Shown here in pieces: positions 16,870-25,738 of a stretch of 33,940 nt of DNA. The first letter of the stretch is position 1. Every line of letters starts with the position of its first letter. The DNA is from Thermoanaerobaculia bacterium (GTDB lineage Bacteria > Acidobacteriota > Thermoanaerobaculia > Multivoradales > JAHEKO01), in NCBI GenBank assembly GCA_947259195.1, contig CAMYLC010000191.1:1-33940 (forward strand), read 5' to 3'. The translations under genes were made by a program, and so were the position numbers. The notes beneath the pieces are model-generated. The model had not been told where the DNA came from. It was given only the letters and a program-made list of their open reading frames with translations, and searched no databases.

Positions 16870-19031
16870 TGACCCAAGTCACGAAAGACGTCACCCCAGC
16901 GCGTGTGCTGGTGATCGACGATGAAGAGATGCAGCGCCTCCTGGCTCGAACGACCCTCGAGCAAGGAGGGTTCGTGGTGGACGAGGCGGTCCATGGCGCC
17001 GAGGCCCTCGAGCGCTTCCGGAAAGATGTGCCAGACCTGGTGTTGATGGACGTCAGGATGCCCGTCCTCAATGGTTTCGAAGCCTGCAAGGCCATCCGAC
17101 AGACCCCCGAAGGTCGACACACGCCCATACTCATGCTCACCGGGCTCGACGACGTCGAGTCGATCGAAAAGGCTTATGCTTCCGGAGCAACCGACTTTGC
17201 GGTCAAGCCGATCAACTGGCTGATCATCGGCCACCGTCTCTCCTACATGCTGCGAGCCAGTCGGGCGGCAGAGCAGCTGCGCATCAGTGAGGCGCGACTC
17301 GGCAACGCTCAGCGAATCGCTCACCTCGGTTACTGGGAGTGGAGGCCCCTGGACAATGAGCTGCTCATCTCCCAGGAGATGTGTCAGATCCTCGACCTCG
17401 CCAGCGGTACCCAGACCATCACTCGCGAGGAGTTCCTGGCCCGCATCCATGCCGACGACCGGGACTTCGTGGAAGAAGCTCTCGCGCGCCTGCAGGAGGA
17501 GCGCGATAGCAGCACGACCGAATACTGCCTGGCCGGCCCTGACGGTACCAAGAAACACGTCGTTCAGCAGGCCGAAGTGCTCTTCAACCAAGGCGGCAAG
17601 GAGATCTGCTATCAGGGTACCGTCCAGGACGTTACCGAACACAAGAACGCCGAAGAGAAGATCCGCCTACTCGCCTACTATGACGTGCTGACCGGACTGC
17701 CCAATCGGCGTTCGTTCCTCGAGCAGCTCGGCATGTCCATCAAGCGTGCCCAGCGTCGCGACGAGCCGCTCGCGATGCTGTTCCTCGACCTCGATCGATT
17801 CAAGCGGATCAACGATTCCCTAGGACACTCGGCGGGGGATGAACTGTTGCGGGAAGTCGCAAGCCGACTGGTCAAGATCGTGCGCGCCACCGACTGCGTC
17901 GGCAGGCCCTTCTCGGAAGACAGCCATCGGGACGATCTGGTCTCCCGTTTCGGTGGGGATGAGTTCGTCGTCCTGCTGTCGGAGCTCAATCGAGTCAGCG
18001 ATGCGGCATCCGTTGCACGCCGCCTCAGCGAAGATCTCGCCAGGCCCTATGAGATAGACGGTCAGACAGTACTGATGACCGCGAGCATCGGTATCGCCGT
18101 GCACCCCAACGACGGGGTTGGCGCCGAAAGCCTGATCAGGAACGCGGACACGGCGATGTACTGCGCCAAAGACCGCGGCGGAAGCAACTTCCAGTTCTAT
18201 TCCGAGTCGATGAACTCCAGCGCCCTCGAACAACTCCGCCTGGAGAGCCAGCTGGACGAGGCTCTGAGCCGCGACGAGTTCGAGCTCTTCTATCAGCCGC
18301 AGATCGAAATCTCCAATGGCTCGATCGTCGGGGCAGAGGCGCTGCTGCGCTGGAGGAATCGTCTCGATGAGCTGATCCCACCAGCGAACTTCATTCCACT
18401 CGCAGAAGAGACCGGGCTGATCATTCCGATTGGTGAATGGGTGCTGCACAGTGCTTGCCTGCAGGCGACACGCTGGCACGAGACCGGCTTCCCGGAGCTG
18501 CGCATGGCGGTAAATCTCTCCAGCCGCCAGTTCTCCAAGGGCGAGCTGTCGACAGTTGTATCGGCCGCTCTCGGCGAAGCAAAGCTGACACCCGATCTAC
18601 TCGATCTCGAGCTCACCGAGAGCATTTTGATGGAGGACCGCGAGGAGCCCATCCGTTGTCTGCAAGAGCTCAAATCCCTGGGAATACGACTGTCGATCGA
18701 CGACTTTGGCACCGGCTACTCGTCCCTGAGCTACCTGACGCGATTCCCCCTGACTTCGCTGAAGATCGACCGATCCTTCTTGGCGGGCGTCCCCACCAAT
18801 CCACAGCATGTGGGGGTTACCAGGGCGATCATCTCCATGGCCCAGAGCCTGGAGCTGAAGGTGACCGCCGAAGGGGTCGAGACAGAAGAGGCGCTGGATT
18901 TCCTCAGGCAGCACGGTTGCGATGAGGCGCAAGGCTTTCTGTTCAGTCGCCCAGTCCCGGCAGAGGAATTCTACGAGCTACTGGAGAAGAATCGACGGCG
19001 CGACGACGACAGAATCGCCATCGCATCGTGA
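16851..19031 (+). CDS. Response regulator with PAS, GGDEF and EAL domains
   Basis: A 726-aa cytoplasmic protein. An N-terminal receiver (about 18-135; phosphoacceptor Asp67 in LMDVRMP) is followed by a PAS domain (about 150-265), a GGDEF domain with intact RFGGDEF (368-372), and an EAL domain with intact EALLRW (496 onward), plus [17 protein letters not shown] and AEGVET, which carry EAL catalytic residues. It could therefore both make and degrade cyclic di-GMP, with the balance set by receiver phosphorylation and the PAS ligand. ATG 16851 lies inside the kinase gene; ATG 16869 overlaps the kinase stop as TGATG and is an equally reasonable start (720 aa). Sitting between two hybrid kinases in one operon, it is the likely output protein, as neither kinase has a DNA-binding domain. 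Confidence 0.93.
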   Translation: MATNSVMTQVTKDVTPARVLVIDDEEMQRLLARTTLEQGGFVVDEAVHGAEALERFRKDVPDLVLMDVRMPVLNGFEACKAIRQTPEGRHTPILMLTGLDDVESIEKAYASGATDFAVKPINWLIIGHRLSYMLRASRAAEQLRISEARLGNAQRIAHLGYWEWRPLDNELLISQEMCQILDLASGTQTITREEFLARIHADDRDFVEEALARLQEERDSSTTEYCLAGPDGTKKHVVQQAEVLFNQGGKEICYQGTVQDVTEHKNAEEKIRLLAYYDVLTGLPNRRSFLEQLGMSIKRAQRRDEPLAMLFLDLDRFKRINDSLGHSAGDELLREVASRLVKIVRATDCVGRPFSEDSHRDDLVSRFGGDEFVVLLSELNRVSDAASVARRLSEDLARPYEIDGQTVLMTASIGIAVHPNDGVGAESLIRNADTAMYCAKDRGGSNFQFYSESMNSSALEQLRLESQLDEALSRDEFELFYQPQIEISNGSIVGAEALLRWRNRLDELIPPANFIPLAEETGLIIPIGEWVLHSACLQATRWHETGFPELRMAVNLSSRQFSKGELSTVVSAALGEAKLTPDLLDLELTESILMEDREEPIRCLQELKSLGIRLSIDDFGTGYSSLSYLTRFPLTSLKIDRSFLAGVPTNPQHVGVTRAIISMAQSLELKVTAEGVETEEALDFLRQHGCDEAQGFLFSRPVPAEEFYELLEKNRRRDDDRIAIAS

Positions 19032-19044
19032 AGGACCGTTAGCC

Positions 19045-21747
19045 ATGAAAGAGAACTCAGCCATGAGGACGTTCGAGAAAGTCCGCTACGCAATCCTCGG
19101 CGAAACGGGCTCCGATACAGACCGCGAGGACGAGCGCCGACGAACGATCGCCATCGGAATCTGCCTGATCGGCAGCGCGGCTCTGAGCGTGTTTGGCGCC
19201 GCCGCTTTGACCGCGCGAAACTATGCCCTCGCCGCTGTCGATCTCTCGGTGGCAGCGCTGCTCGTCGGGCTGCTGTGGCAGCTGCACCATAAATTCGGAT
19301 TCTGGCGACGCGGGATCAGCCTTGGAGTCGGCATCTCCGGCGCGCTGTTCTTCTATCTCTTCTCCAGTGGTGGTGCCGACGGAACGGGATTCGTGTGGTA
19401 CTTCGTCTTCCCCCTCATCTCCTGTGCCCTGCTCGGTTCGGCCCGAGGAAGTCGAGCCACTGCAATCCTGCTGGGCTCTTCGATGGCCATCGCTGCGCTG
19501 CGAAGTAGCCTGCCCTTTGTGCCGGATTACTCCGGCGCCTTCCTAGCACGCTTCTTCGGCTCTCTGGTCGTCGTCTCGCTGTTCTCCTACCTCACCGAGT
19601 TGACGCGTGAGCGCTCCGAGCAGAGGCTGGCAGAGACCAACCGCTCGCTCGAGTCGGCGGTGAGAGAGCTCCTTCAAACCCAGAATCGGCTTCGCGACAG
19701 CGAGTCCGAGTACCGCCATCTCGTCGAACGCGCCAGCGACGGCATCGCCCTGGTCGAAGATGAACGACTGCGCTTCGTCAACCCTCGAATGGCCGAAATC
19801 GTCGGTCTCGAGGTAGGCGACGTTACCAACCAGCCATTCCTTGACTTCGTCCACCCCGACGAGCGGCCTCGGCTCGAGGCCTACTATCGCGGTCGGATGC
19901 AGAACAAAGCAGTCCCGGAAACCTACGAGACCCGGCTACAACATGTTGATGGTAGAGAGATTGTAGTCGAGGTGAACGCCCGGAAGACGGCACACGAGGG
20001 CCGAACCGGGGATCTTGTCATGGTTAGAGACATCACCGCGCGAAAACGTATCGAAGCGGCGGTTGTGGCAGCGAGGGAGTCTGCCGAGTCGGCAAACCGG
20101 GCGAAGTCGCAGTTCCTGACCAACATGAGTCACGAGATCCGTACGCCGATGCACGGCGTTCTCGGAATGGCCGATCTCCTGCTCTCCACCCAACTGGACT
20201 CGAAGCAAAGACGCTTCGTCGATACCATCTCGGCCTCGGCCCACAGTCTGCTGCAACTGATCAACGAGATCCTCGATTTCTCGAAGATCGAGTCCGGTCG
20301 AGTGAGTCTCGCGACTCTCGAGTTCGACCCGCGCTCACTGGTCGAGGAAGTTGTTGAGGTACTTTCCGAAGAGGCCTACCGTAAGGGATTGGAGGTGGCG
20401 TCCTGGATCGAGCACGACGTGCCGCAAAGGCTGCTCGGGGATCCGCACCGCCTGCGTCAGGTCCTCCTCAACCTGATCGGCAACGCCGTCAAGTTCACGG
20501 ACGAGGGCGAGGTGGTAGTCAAGGTGAGGGTCGCCGAGAGAGCGCTGGATGGTGACCTGATCGAATTTGAGGTTCGAGACACGGGCATCGGTATTTCACC
20601 GGACCAGCGACAGAAGATCTTCGAAGATTTCACGCAAGGAGACGGCACGTCGGCTCGCCAACATGGCGGTTCGGGTCTGGGACTGGCGATCTCCCGGCGC
20701 CTGGCCAAGCTCATGGGAGGGTCGATCGATGTCGACAACGCACCAGATCGAGGCTCGCTCTTCCGCTTTTCGGCCCGCCTCGGGAAGGCTGCAGGCGGCC
20801 AGGCACCCTCTGTCGACAGTTCTCTACTGGATGCCGTACGTGCCCTCGTGGCAGACCCGAGCCCGACCTGGCAGGAGATCCTCGGACATCACCTGCAAAG
20901 CCGAGGTGCCCTCGTCGAGTTTGTCGGCACAGCAGGCGAGGCCCTCCGGGCTATCGAGCTCGGCGCCGCCACAGATCAACCGTTCAATCTTGTACTTGCG
21001 GAGCAACGACTATCCGACGGCTCCGCGGAGGAACTAGCAAGGCTGATTCGACAGGACCCGAATCTGCCTGAGCTGCAACTCATCGCTCTCGCACCCTGGC
21101 TTCAGGCTCCTGATCCAGAAAGCTTGGCTGATACCGGCCTGACGGCCCGCGTTACCAAGCCTGTCGACGAGGCGGAGTTCGAGGACATCGTGTTGAGGGC
21201 CCTGGGTCGCCAGCGATCCGAGAACCCGTCTCCAGAGCCGGTGCCGCTCCCCACGGGCACTCTCCGATTCTCGGGCAGCGTCCTGTTGGCAGAAGACAAC
21301 CTCGTGAACCAACAGGTAGCCACCGAGATGTTGCGATCGATGGGCTTCGATGTCACTTTGGTCGAGGACGGCCTGCGCGCACTGAACGCTGCCTCGCGTG
21401 GGCAGTTCGACCTGATCCTGATGGATTGCCAGATGCCCAAGATGGATGGCTACGAAGCGACGCGGGCGATTCGCCGCGAAGAGATCGAGCATCAAGGCGC
21501 ATATCAGGCAGACAATCATGGGCGGGTGCCCATCATCGCCTTGACGGCCGATGCCACCAAGGAGGCTCGCGGTCAGTGCCTGGAGGCCGGTATGGACGAC
21601 TACCTGGCCAAGCCCTTCGACCAGGCTCAGCTCAGCGCCGTACTGGCCCAATGGATGCCAAAGACGGCGCTGCGTCGATCCCAGATCGAGGCCGAGGTCG
21701 CGCCTGAGGATTTCCTGGTGGAAGCTATCTCGCGCCGAGCCTCCTGA
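19045..21747 (+). CDS. Membrane hybrid sensor kinase with PAS, HisKA, HATPase, degenerate REC and REC
   Basis: A 900-aa inner-membrane kinase. ATG 19045 lies 13 nt after the previous stop with AAGGA upstream; the longer open frame would run back into the GGDEF-EAL gene. About six hydrophobic helices fill residues 30-185, followed by a coiled coil, a PAS domain (about 225-345), HisKA with His363 ([11 protein letters not shown]), and HATPase with DTGIGI and GGSGLGL. The first receiver has Glu653 where the phosphoacceptor Asp is expected (LAEQRLSDG), so it is probably non-phosphorylatable; the second has Asp794 (LMDCQMPKMDG) and is intact. Unlike the first kinase of the operon it has no HPt, so phosphate could pass through the HPt of that kinase or to an unlinked one. 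The gene is followed by a hairpin at 21750. Confidence 0.93.
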   Translation: MKENSAMRTFEKVRYAILGETGSDTDREDERRRTIAIGICLIGSAALSVFGAAALTARNYALAAVDLSVAALLVGLLWQLHHKFGFWRRGISLGVGISGALFFYLFSSGGADGTGFVWYFVFPLISCALLGSARGSRATAILLGSSMAIAALRSSLPFVPDYSGAFLARFFGSLVVVSLFSYLTELTRERSEQRLAETNRSLESAVRELLQTQNRLRDSESEYRHLVERASDGIALVEDERLRFVNPRMAEIVGLEVGDVTNQPFLDFVHPDERPRLEAYYRGRMQNKAVPETYETRLQHVDGREIVVEVNARKTAHEGRTGDLVMVRDITARKRIEAAVVAARESAESANRAKSQFLTNMSHEIRTPMHGVLGMADLLLSTQLDSKQRRFVDTISASAHSLLQLINEILDFSKIESGRVSLATLEFDPRSLVEEVVEVLSEEAYRKGLEVASWIEHDVPQRLLGDPHRLRQVLLNLIGNAVKFTDEGEVVVKVRVAERALDGDLIEFEVRDTGIGISPDQRQKIFEDFTQGDGTSARQHGGSGLGLAISRRLAKLMGGSIDVDNAPDRGSLFRFSARLGKAAGGQAPSVDSSLLDAVRALVADPSPTWQEILGHHLQSRGALVEFVGTAGEALRAIELGAATDQPFNLVLAEQRLSDGSAEELARLIRQDPNLPELQLIALAPWLQAPDPESLADTGLTARVTKPVDEAEFEDIVLRALGRQRSENPSPEPVPLPTGTLRFSGSVLLAEDNLVNQQVATEMLRSMGFDVTLVEDGLRALNAASRGQFDLILMDCQMPKMDGYEATRAIRREEIEHQGAYQADNHGRVPIIALTADATKEARGQCLEAGMDDYLAKPFDQAQLSAVLAQWMPKTALRRSQIEAEVAPEDFLVEAISRRAS

Positions 21748-21749
21748 CC

Positions 21750-21778
21750 CAAGCCGGTGTCGCGGCTGACCCGGCTTG
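21750..21778 (+). terminator. Hairpin after the kinase operon
   Basis: CAAGCCGG and CCGGCTTG form an 8-bp stem that extends by GTC/GAC after a single bulged T, leaving a GCGGCT loop. It begins 3 nt after the kinase stop. No U-tract follows. Confidence 0.5.
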
Positions 21779-21940
21779 ATAAGAAGTACCCTCGTATACT
21801 CGCTCGGTCCCACTCCGGCGATCCCTGTTCGCTGATGGTAGGATGCTGCCCACCGAAAAACCCGACAGCATTACGGGAGCGGCTCACCAGCACCGGGTCG
21901 CCGCAAGCCGCGATACAGCAAGACCGCCAAGGAGGCTCCC

Positions 21941-22210
21941 ATGATCCGTATGTTCGTTCGCCATCCCGTCACCGATTTCACGACGTGGAAGCAGGCCTAT
22001 GACAGCTTCGACGCAGAGCGCACGACGATGGGCGCCATGGGTGAATCTGTCTTCCAGGCGGTAGACGACCCGAATGACGTGACGGCCTGGCATGACTTCG
22101 AGTCGCTCGAAACCGCTCGTGCTTTCATCGAGTCGCCGCGGCTGCGCGAGGTCATGGACCAGGCCGGCGTGACTGGGAAACCCAGTGTCTGGTTTACGAC
22201 ACCAGCCTAG
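21941..22210 (+). CDS. Small ABM-like dimeric alpha/beta-barrel protein
   Basis: An 89-aa cytoplasmic protein with a strong ribosome site (AAGGAGG, 6 nt before ATG). The pattern of a strand (IRMFVRHPV), a helix beginning at FTTWKQAYD, a second strand near the DDPNDVTAWHDFE segment, and a helix (ETARAFIESPRLREVMDQAG) is that of ferredoxin-like ABM or cyclase superfamily proteins, which use such folds for small-molecule oxidation or cyclisation, or simply as sensors. No specific catalytic residue can be assigned. The gene stands alone between the kinase operon and a pseudogene. Being short and divergent, the family call is moderate, while its reality as a gene is well supported by the ribosome site and codon pattern. 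Confidence 0.7.
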   Translation: MIRMFVRHPVTDFTTWKQAYDSFDAERTTMGAMGESVFQAVDDPNDVTAWHDFESLETARAFIESPRLREVMDQAGVTGKPSVWFTTPA

Positions 22211-22278
22211 TACCCCGCATTATTCATGATGCCGCGAGCGGATTGTGGAAAGCGTCTGCTAGATCTGGTCACCCGCAG

Positions 22279-22615
22279 GGGGGAGCACCGGAGGCAACAG
22301 TACGGCCGAGGAGTGTCTCTTTCTTGCCCGCTTCGCGGATCGGGTGACCCTCCTCGTTCGGGAGGAATCGCTCCGCGCCAGTCAGATCGTCCAGGATAAG
22401 GTCCTGAGCCACCCTCAGATCGACCGTCACATCGATACGCTGGTCGAGGGCTTCGAAGGCGCCGAGGCCAAGGGCCGAGAATCCTCGAGACCAGCGTTCC
22501 CGGCATCTTCGCCGCCGGCGACGTTCGAGCCGACAGCATCAAGCAGGTGGCTTCGGCTGCCGGCGAAGGAGCTGCGGCGGCTCTGATGATCCGCGACTAC
22601 CTCAAGACGGTCTGA
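22279..22615 (+). pseudogene. Remnant of a thioredoxin-reductase-like FAD/NAD(P) oxidoreductase
   Basis: One frame gives GGNSTAEECLFLARFADRVT followed by LLVREESLRASQIVQDKVLS, the NAD(P)H-binding region of thioredoxin-reductase-like flavoproteins. After a deletion and frame change, another frame gives SVPGIFAAGDVRADSIKQVA then SAAGEGAAAALMIRDYLKTV and a stop (22613-22615), the FAD-binding C-terminus of the same family. Missing are the N-terminal FAD-binding half and the segment linking these two pieces, so the gene is dead. No active copy is seen in the window. The intervening DNA up to the fasciclin promoter holds nothing else I can recognise. Confidence 0.85.
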
Positions 22616-22761
22616 CTGCATTTTCGTACAGGACCTTCGCGCACTTGGCCTGGCCACGATTCGCGAAGACTTCCGAAGGGTCTGTTCGAATGACAGCGAG
22701 TGCTTCCTGAGCGAGATCGATTTGCCTGTTATCCAAATCAGAAATCACCTAAATAAAAAGC

Positions 22762-22789
22762 TTGACAAATTACCCTTTCTGCATATAAT
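22762..22789 (+). promoter_or_regulatory. Consensus sigma-70 promoter of the fasciclin gene
   Basis: TTGACA (22762-22767) and TATAAT (22784-22789) match the consensus at all twelve positions with a 16-bp spacer. The region just upstream (22735-22760) is A/T-rich, unlike the surrounding DNA, and could act as an UP element. The expected start gives a leader of about 45 nt. Confidence 0.9.
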
Positions 22790-22842
22790 GACCGTTGTGA
22801 ATGTTTATGGAAGCCAATCGTTTAACTTGAAAGGAAGCTGAA

Positions 22843-23337
22843 ATGACTTCGACCAAACTCGTATCTTGCTTCGCGCTCCTCGCCCTCGTGGCCGTCATGC
22901 CGATCTTCGCAGCGCACCACGAGAAGAGCCAGGACATCGTCGACACTGCTATCGCGGCGGGTGACTTCAACACGCTGGTGGCAGCTGTCCAGGCCGCCGG
23001 ACTTGTTGACACTCTCAAGGGTGATGGACCCTTCACCGTGTTCGCTCCGACGGACGAGGCTTTTGCCGCACTCCCCGAAGGCACAGTCGAGTCTCTTCTG
23101 GAGCCCGAGAACCTTGCCAAGCTCCAGGCAATTCTCACTTACCATGTGGTTCCCGGTAAGGTGATGGCGGTCGATGTGGCCGACGGCACTACCGCGGCGA
23201 CCGTGCAAGGCTCGACCGTCGCCTTCGTAGTAGCAGACGGCTCTGTCATGGTCAATGGTGCTACTGTCACCGCCGCGGACATCACGACGAGCAATGGCGT
23301 CATCCATGTGATCGACACTGTTCTGCTCCCCGAGTAG
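22843..23337 (+). CDS. Secreted fasciclin (FAS1) domain protein
   Basis: A 164-aa exported protein made of a signal peptide (about 1-23; [18 protein letters not shown]) and a single FAS1 domain. Landmarks are [19 protein letters not shown], the H1 motif [17 protein letters not shown], the YH-containing [10 protein letters not shown], and the H2 motif [12 protein letters not shown] at the end. AAAGGAAG precedes the ATG. FAS1 domains mediate cell adhesion or matrix contacts; small bacterial single-domain versions are periplasmic or secreted and their ligand is usually unknown. It is a monocistronic gene framed by a consensus promoter and an intrinsic terminator, so strong, constitutive-like expression is expected. 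Confidence 0.93.
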   Translation: MTSTKLVSCFALLALVAVMPIFAAHHEKSQDIVDTAIAAGDFNTLVAAVQAAGLVDTLKGDGPFTVFAPTDEAFAALPEGTVESLLEPENLAKLQAILTYHVVPGKVMAVDVADGTTAATVQGSTVAFVVADGSVMVNGATVTAADITTSNGVIHVIDTVLLPE

Positions 23338-23350
23338 ACATCCCTCCCAC

Positions 23351-23390
23351 CGCTCGGGGCACTTCGGCGCCCCGAGCGATTCATTTTTTC
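23351..23390 (+). terminator. Rho-independent terminator of the fasciclin gene
   Basis: A perfect 10-bp stem (CGCTCGGGGC / GCCCCGAGCG) with an 8-nt loop is followed by ATTCATTTTTTC. It lies 13 nt after the stop codon and is the only hairpin I found in the window with a proper T-run. Confidence 0.92.
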
Positions 23391-23614
23391 CACAGCCAAC
23401 AGTTCGACCCGGTACTTTTGGCCCGCCATCGACCCTGCCGATCAGAAGGCCTCCAGGTTAGGAAGCCGTGAGCCGCGTTACATGTGAACCGATTCCGCTG
23501 CCCCTGCTGTCAGCCAGTTCGTCTGCACGCCCCTCTGACCCCTGAATCTGAGCCATCGATGAGAGATCGGCGAGCTATTTGCTATCGCCGTCGCTTCGCC
23601 TTCTAATACCGCGC

Positions 23615-24556
23615 ATGTCGAGTCTCCAGATCACGTCGCCCACGAGGATCATCCAGCTCGGGATACTGCTGCTGGTCATCTCGACCAGTCCCGTTCGGGC
23701 ACAGCCCACCCCCGGAGCCGAGGTCAATTCACCCGGGCCCTTCTGGTCCCTATCGGGCTCCCTTGCAGAGCAGTTCGATTCCGACTTCGACACCCAGGGC
23801 AGCTACTCGGTATCTTCGCTGCTGCTCCGCGCCAGCGTGGCACAGCCGGTCAGTCGGAAGACGATCCTCGGACTGAGCCTGAGCTACGACCTTCTTGACT
23901 ACGAGTTCTCGGATGATGTTGTTCTCGAATCGGCAAGCCCCTGGGACAGGGTCCACGGTCTCAACCTCTCATTGCCTATCATCCGGAGGGTCAATGAGAA
24001 GTGGACCATGTTGGTTGGCCCCTCTATCGGATCCTACGGCGCGTCGGGAGCTACATTTGGCGACTCCGTGACATGGGGCGTGGTCTTTGCAGCCACCTAC
24101 GCGTTTCAGCCCGATCGCAAGCTCGGCTTCGGAGCTGGCGTCTTCGATCGCATCGGACAAACGCGAGGGTTCCCGTTCATCAGCATCGACTGGCGGCTGA
24201 CCGAGCGATTGCGTCTGACCAATCCCCTGACCGTCGGGCCAACGGGCCCTGCGGGTCTCGAACTGGCCTACGAGATTGGCCCCAAGTGGGAGCTCGGTGC
24301 CGGAGGCGCCTATCGCAATATCCGATTTCGACTCGACGAGCGAGATCTCGAACCGAACGGCATCGGCGAGCAACGTGGCATTGTGACCTTCGCCAGACTC
24401 ATGCACACCTTCAATCCGAAGCTAAGTCTCGTTGTCTACACCGGTCTGGTCCTCGATGGTGAGCTCAGGATCGAGGATGAGGACGCCCAACGGCGGCGCA
24501 CCGTCGGACACGGCAGCGCACCTCTCCTGGCGATCAGCCTCAGCGGCAGATTCTAG
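23615..24556 (+). CDS. Predicted outer-membrane beta-barrel protein
   Basis: A 313-aa exported protein. ATG 23615 begins a signal peptide ending near PVRAQ (hydrophobic core IIQLGILLLVIS); the frame is open from a TTG at 23579 but that lies ahead of the signal. There is no clear Shine-Dalgarno. The mature part alternates short amphipathic strands and turns (for example LGLSLSYDLLDYEF, VVFAATYAFQPDRKLGFGAG, GLELAYEIGPKWELGAGGAY) and ends in LLAISLSGRF, with a terminal Phe as in BAM-dependent barrels. It resembles DUF6268-like proteins, although I cannot confirm this. Function unknown. The terminator at 23351 separates it from the fasciclin gene. Confidence 0.8.
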   Translation: MSSLQITSPTRIIQLGILLLVISTSPVRAQPTPGAEVNSPGPFWSLSGSLAEQFDSDFDTQGSYSVSSLLLRASVAQPVSRKTILGLSLSYDLLDYEFSDDVVLESASPWDRVHGLNLSLPIIRRVNEKWTMLVGPSIGSYGASGATFGDSVTWGVVFAATYAFQPDRKLGFGAGVFDRIGQTRGFPFISIDWRLTERLRLTNPLTVGPTGPAGLELAYEIGPKWELGAGGAYRNIRFRLDERDLEPNGIGEQRGIVTFARLMHTFNPKLSLVVYTGLVLDGELRIEDEDAQRRRTVGHGSAPLLAISLSGRF

Positions 24557-24648
24557 TCCTCACCCTCCAATAGGAGCCGAGGCTCGCCCCCGACGGCCGA
24601 TCCGACCGTTGCCCACTCCGGCGAAGCAAACCGGATAGGCTCGCGTCT

Positions 24649-25206
24649 ATGCGTGACTGGAAGATTCTCCAAACCGAGACGCTCTATTCCCATCGCATCC
24701 TCGAGCTCCAGCTAAGGAAGCTCGCCTCCGGCAAAGATCGGCGCACCATGCTCGTCATGGACGCACCCGACTGGATCAACATCATCCCGCTGCTCGAGGA
24801 CCGCAGGGTGGTACTGGTCCGGCAGTGGCGTTACGGTATCCAGGCACCAACGCTCGAGATTCCCGGCGGCATGGTCGACCCCGGCGAGAAACCTCGGATG
24901 GCGGCGGCGAGGGAGCTCGAGGAAGAGACCGGCTTGCGCGCCGGCAGGCTGCGCCAGCTGGGCTCCACGCATCCGAATCCTGCCTTCCTCGACAACCGCC
25001 TCACCACGTGGCTGGCGACCGATCTCGAGGCGAGGGATGCCAAGCGGACCACCTTCGGGGTCAACGGCGAGGAGATCCAGCGCGAGCTGGTACCGCTCGA
25101 CGAGATACCGCGTCTGATCCAGACCGGTCAGATCTCTCACGCCCTGGTGATTGCGGCCTTCTATCTCCTCGACTCCGTCACGAGGGAGGCGGGCTCTCTC
25201 CTCTAG
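24649..25206 (+). CDS. Nudix hydrolase, ADP-ribose pyrophosphatase-like
   Basis: A 185-aa cytoplasmic enzyme. The Nudix box (residues 74-96) is complete: GMVDPGE, seven residues, then RELEEETGL. The upstream segment (IPLLEDRRVVLVRQWRYGIQ, PTLEIPGG) and the Pro-Asn-Pro-Ala-Phe stretch after the box are characteristic of the ADP-ribose/NDP-sugar branch, which cleaves ADP-ribose to AMP and ribose-5-phosphate with Mg2+. The ribosome site is weak. Its stop codon interlocks with that of the convergent DoxX-like gene within CTAG, so the two genes share their 3' ends. Confidence 0.88.
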   Translation: MRDWKILQTETLYSHRILELQLRKLASGKDRRTMLVMDAPDWINIIPLLEDRRVVLVRQWRYGIQAPTLEIPGGMVDPGEKPRMAAARELEEETGLRAGRLRQLGSTHPNPAFLDNRLTTWLATDLEARDAKRTTFGVNGEEIQRELVPLDEIPRLIQTGQISHALVIAAFYLLDSVTREAGSLL

Positions 25207-25577
25207 GACAGACCGTTCGCGTAGGCGACGAACGCCGAGAGCAAGAGCATCGTGAACGCCGGAAGCGACTTCCGGGACGGATCCCCCGCTCGGACGTGAG
25301 CGATCACGGCCGCGAGCATCAGCAACCCCATTGCGACGGCGGCTCCCGCCGCCACGGGTGGATACCAGATCCCCACGACGAGCAGCCCTGCCAGGGTCAG
25401 CTTGGCGAAGCCGACCGCGCCCCGGACCCAGTCTGGGAGACCGTACTTGCTGAACTCCTCTTTCATGTTCGACGCGCCGTCCGGCCGCCATGGGGTCGGC
25501 TTACCCGGTCGTAGAATCCACACATTCACGATCCCGAACGCGATGACCAGTTGAACTACGATCGAAAGTTCCCTCAT
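25203..25577 (-). CDS. DoxX-like small membrane protein
   Basis: A 124-aa protein with four hydrophobic segments: LSIVVQLVIAFGIVNVWIL, WVRGAVGFAKLTLAGLLVVG, YPPVAAGAAVAMGLLMLAAV and LPAFTMLLLSAFVAYAN. The spacing and the GxxKLxLAGLL stretch fit the DoxX/DoxX_2 family of four-helix membrane proteins, some of which take part in thiosulfate or redox metabolism; a specific role cannot be assigned. ATG 25577 is preceded by AAGGAGG, far better than the TTG at 25601. It converges on the Nudix gene. An inverted repeat at 25628 lies 51 nt upstream. Confidence 0.8.
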   Translation of the reverse strand: MRELSIVVQLVIAFGIVNVWILRPGKPTPWRPDGASNMKEEFSKYGLPDWVRGAVGFAKLTLAGLLVVGIWYPPVAAGAAVAMGLLMLAAVIAHVRAGDPSRKSLPAFTMLLLSAFVAYANGLS

Positions 25578-25627
25578 CAGCTCCTCCTTCACGAGGTTCA
25601 AGAGGCCCTGACAGCTGACCTCCGCTC

Positions 25628-25642
25628 TGTGATGGTGTCACA
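25628..25642 (-). promoter_or_regulatory. TGTGA-N5-TCACA inverted repeat upstream of the DoxX-like gene
   Basis: Perfect 5-bp arms separated by 5 bp, reminiscent of CRP/FNR-family half sites, although those normally have a 4- or 6-bp spacer. It lies between the FAD oxidoreductase remnant and the DoxX-like gene. Confidence 0.3.
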
Positions 25643-25738
25643 GCCCGGTAGCAAAAAGCTCTCGAGTCGGGTTCCGCCGGCAGGGAGAACAGAACCTAGA
25701 ATCTTGACTGCTCGTCGCTCGAGATCGAAGAGAACAAT

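Noticed and set aside
22207..22542. Minus-strand frame of 111 codons
   Set aside because: It is antisense to the thioredoxin-reductase-like remnant, whose family motifs are plain on the plus strand.
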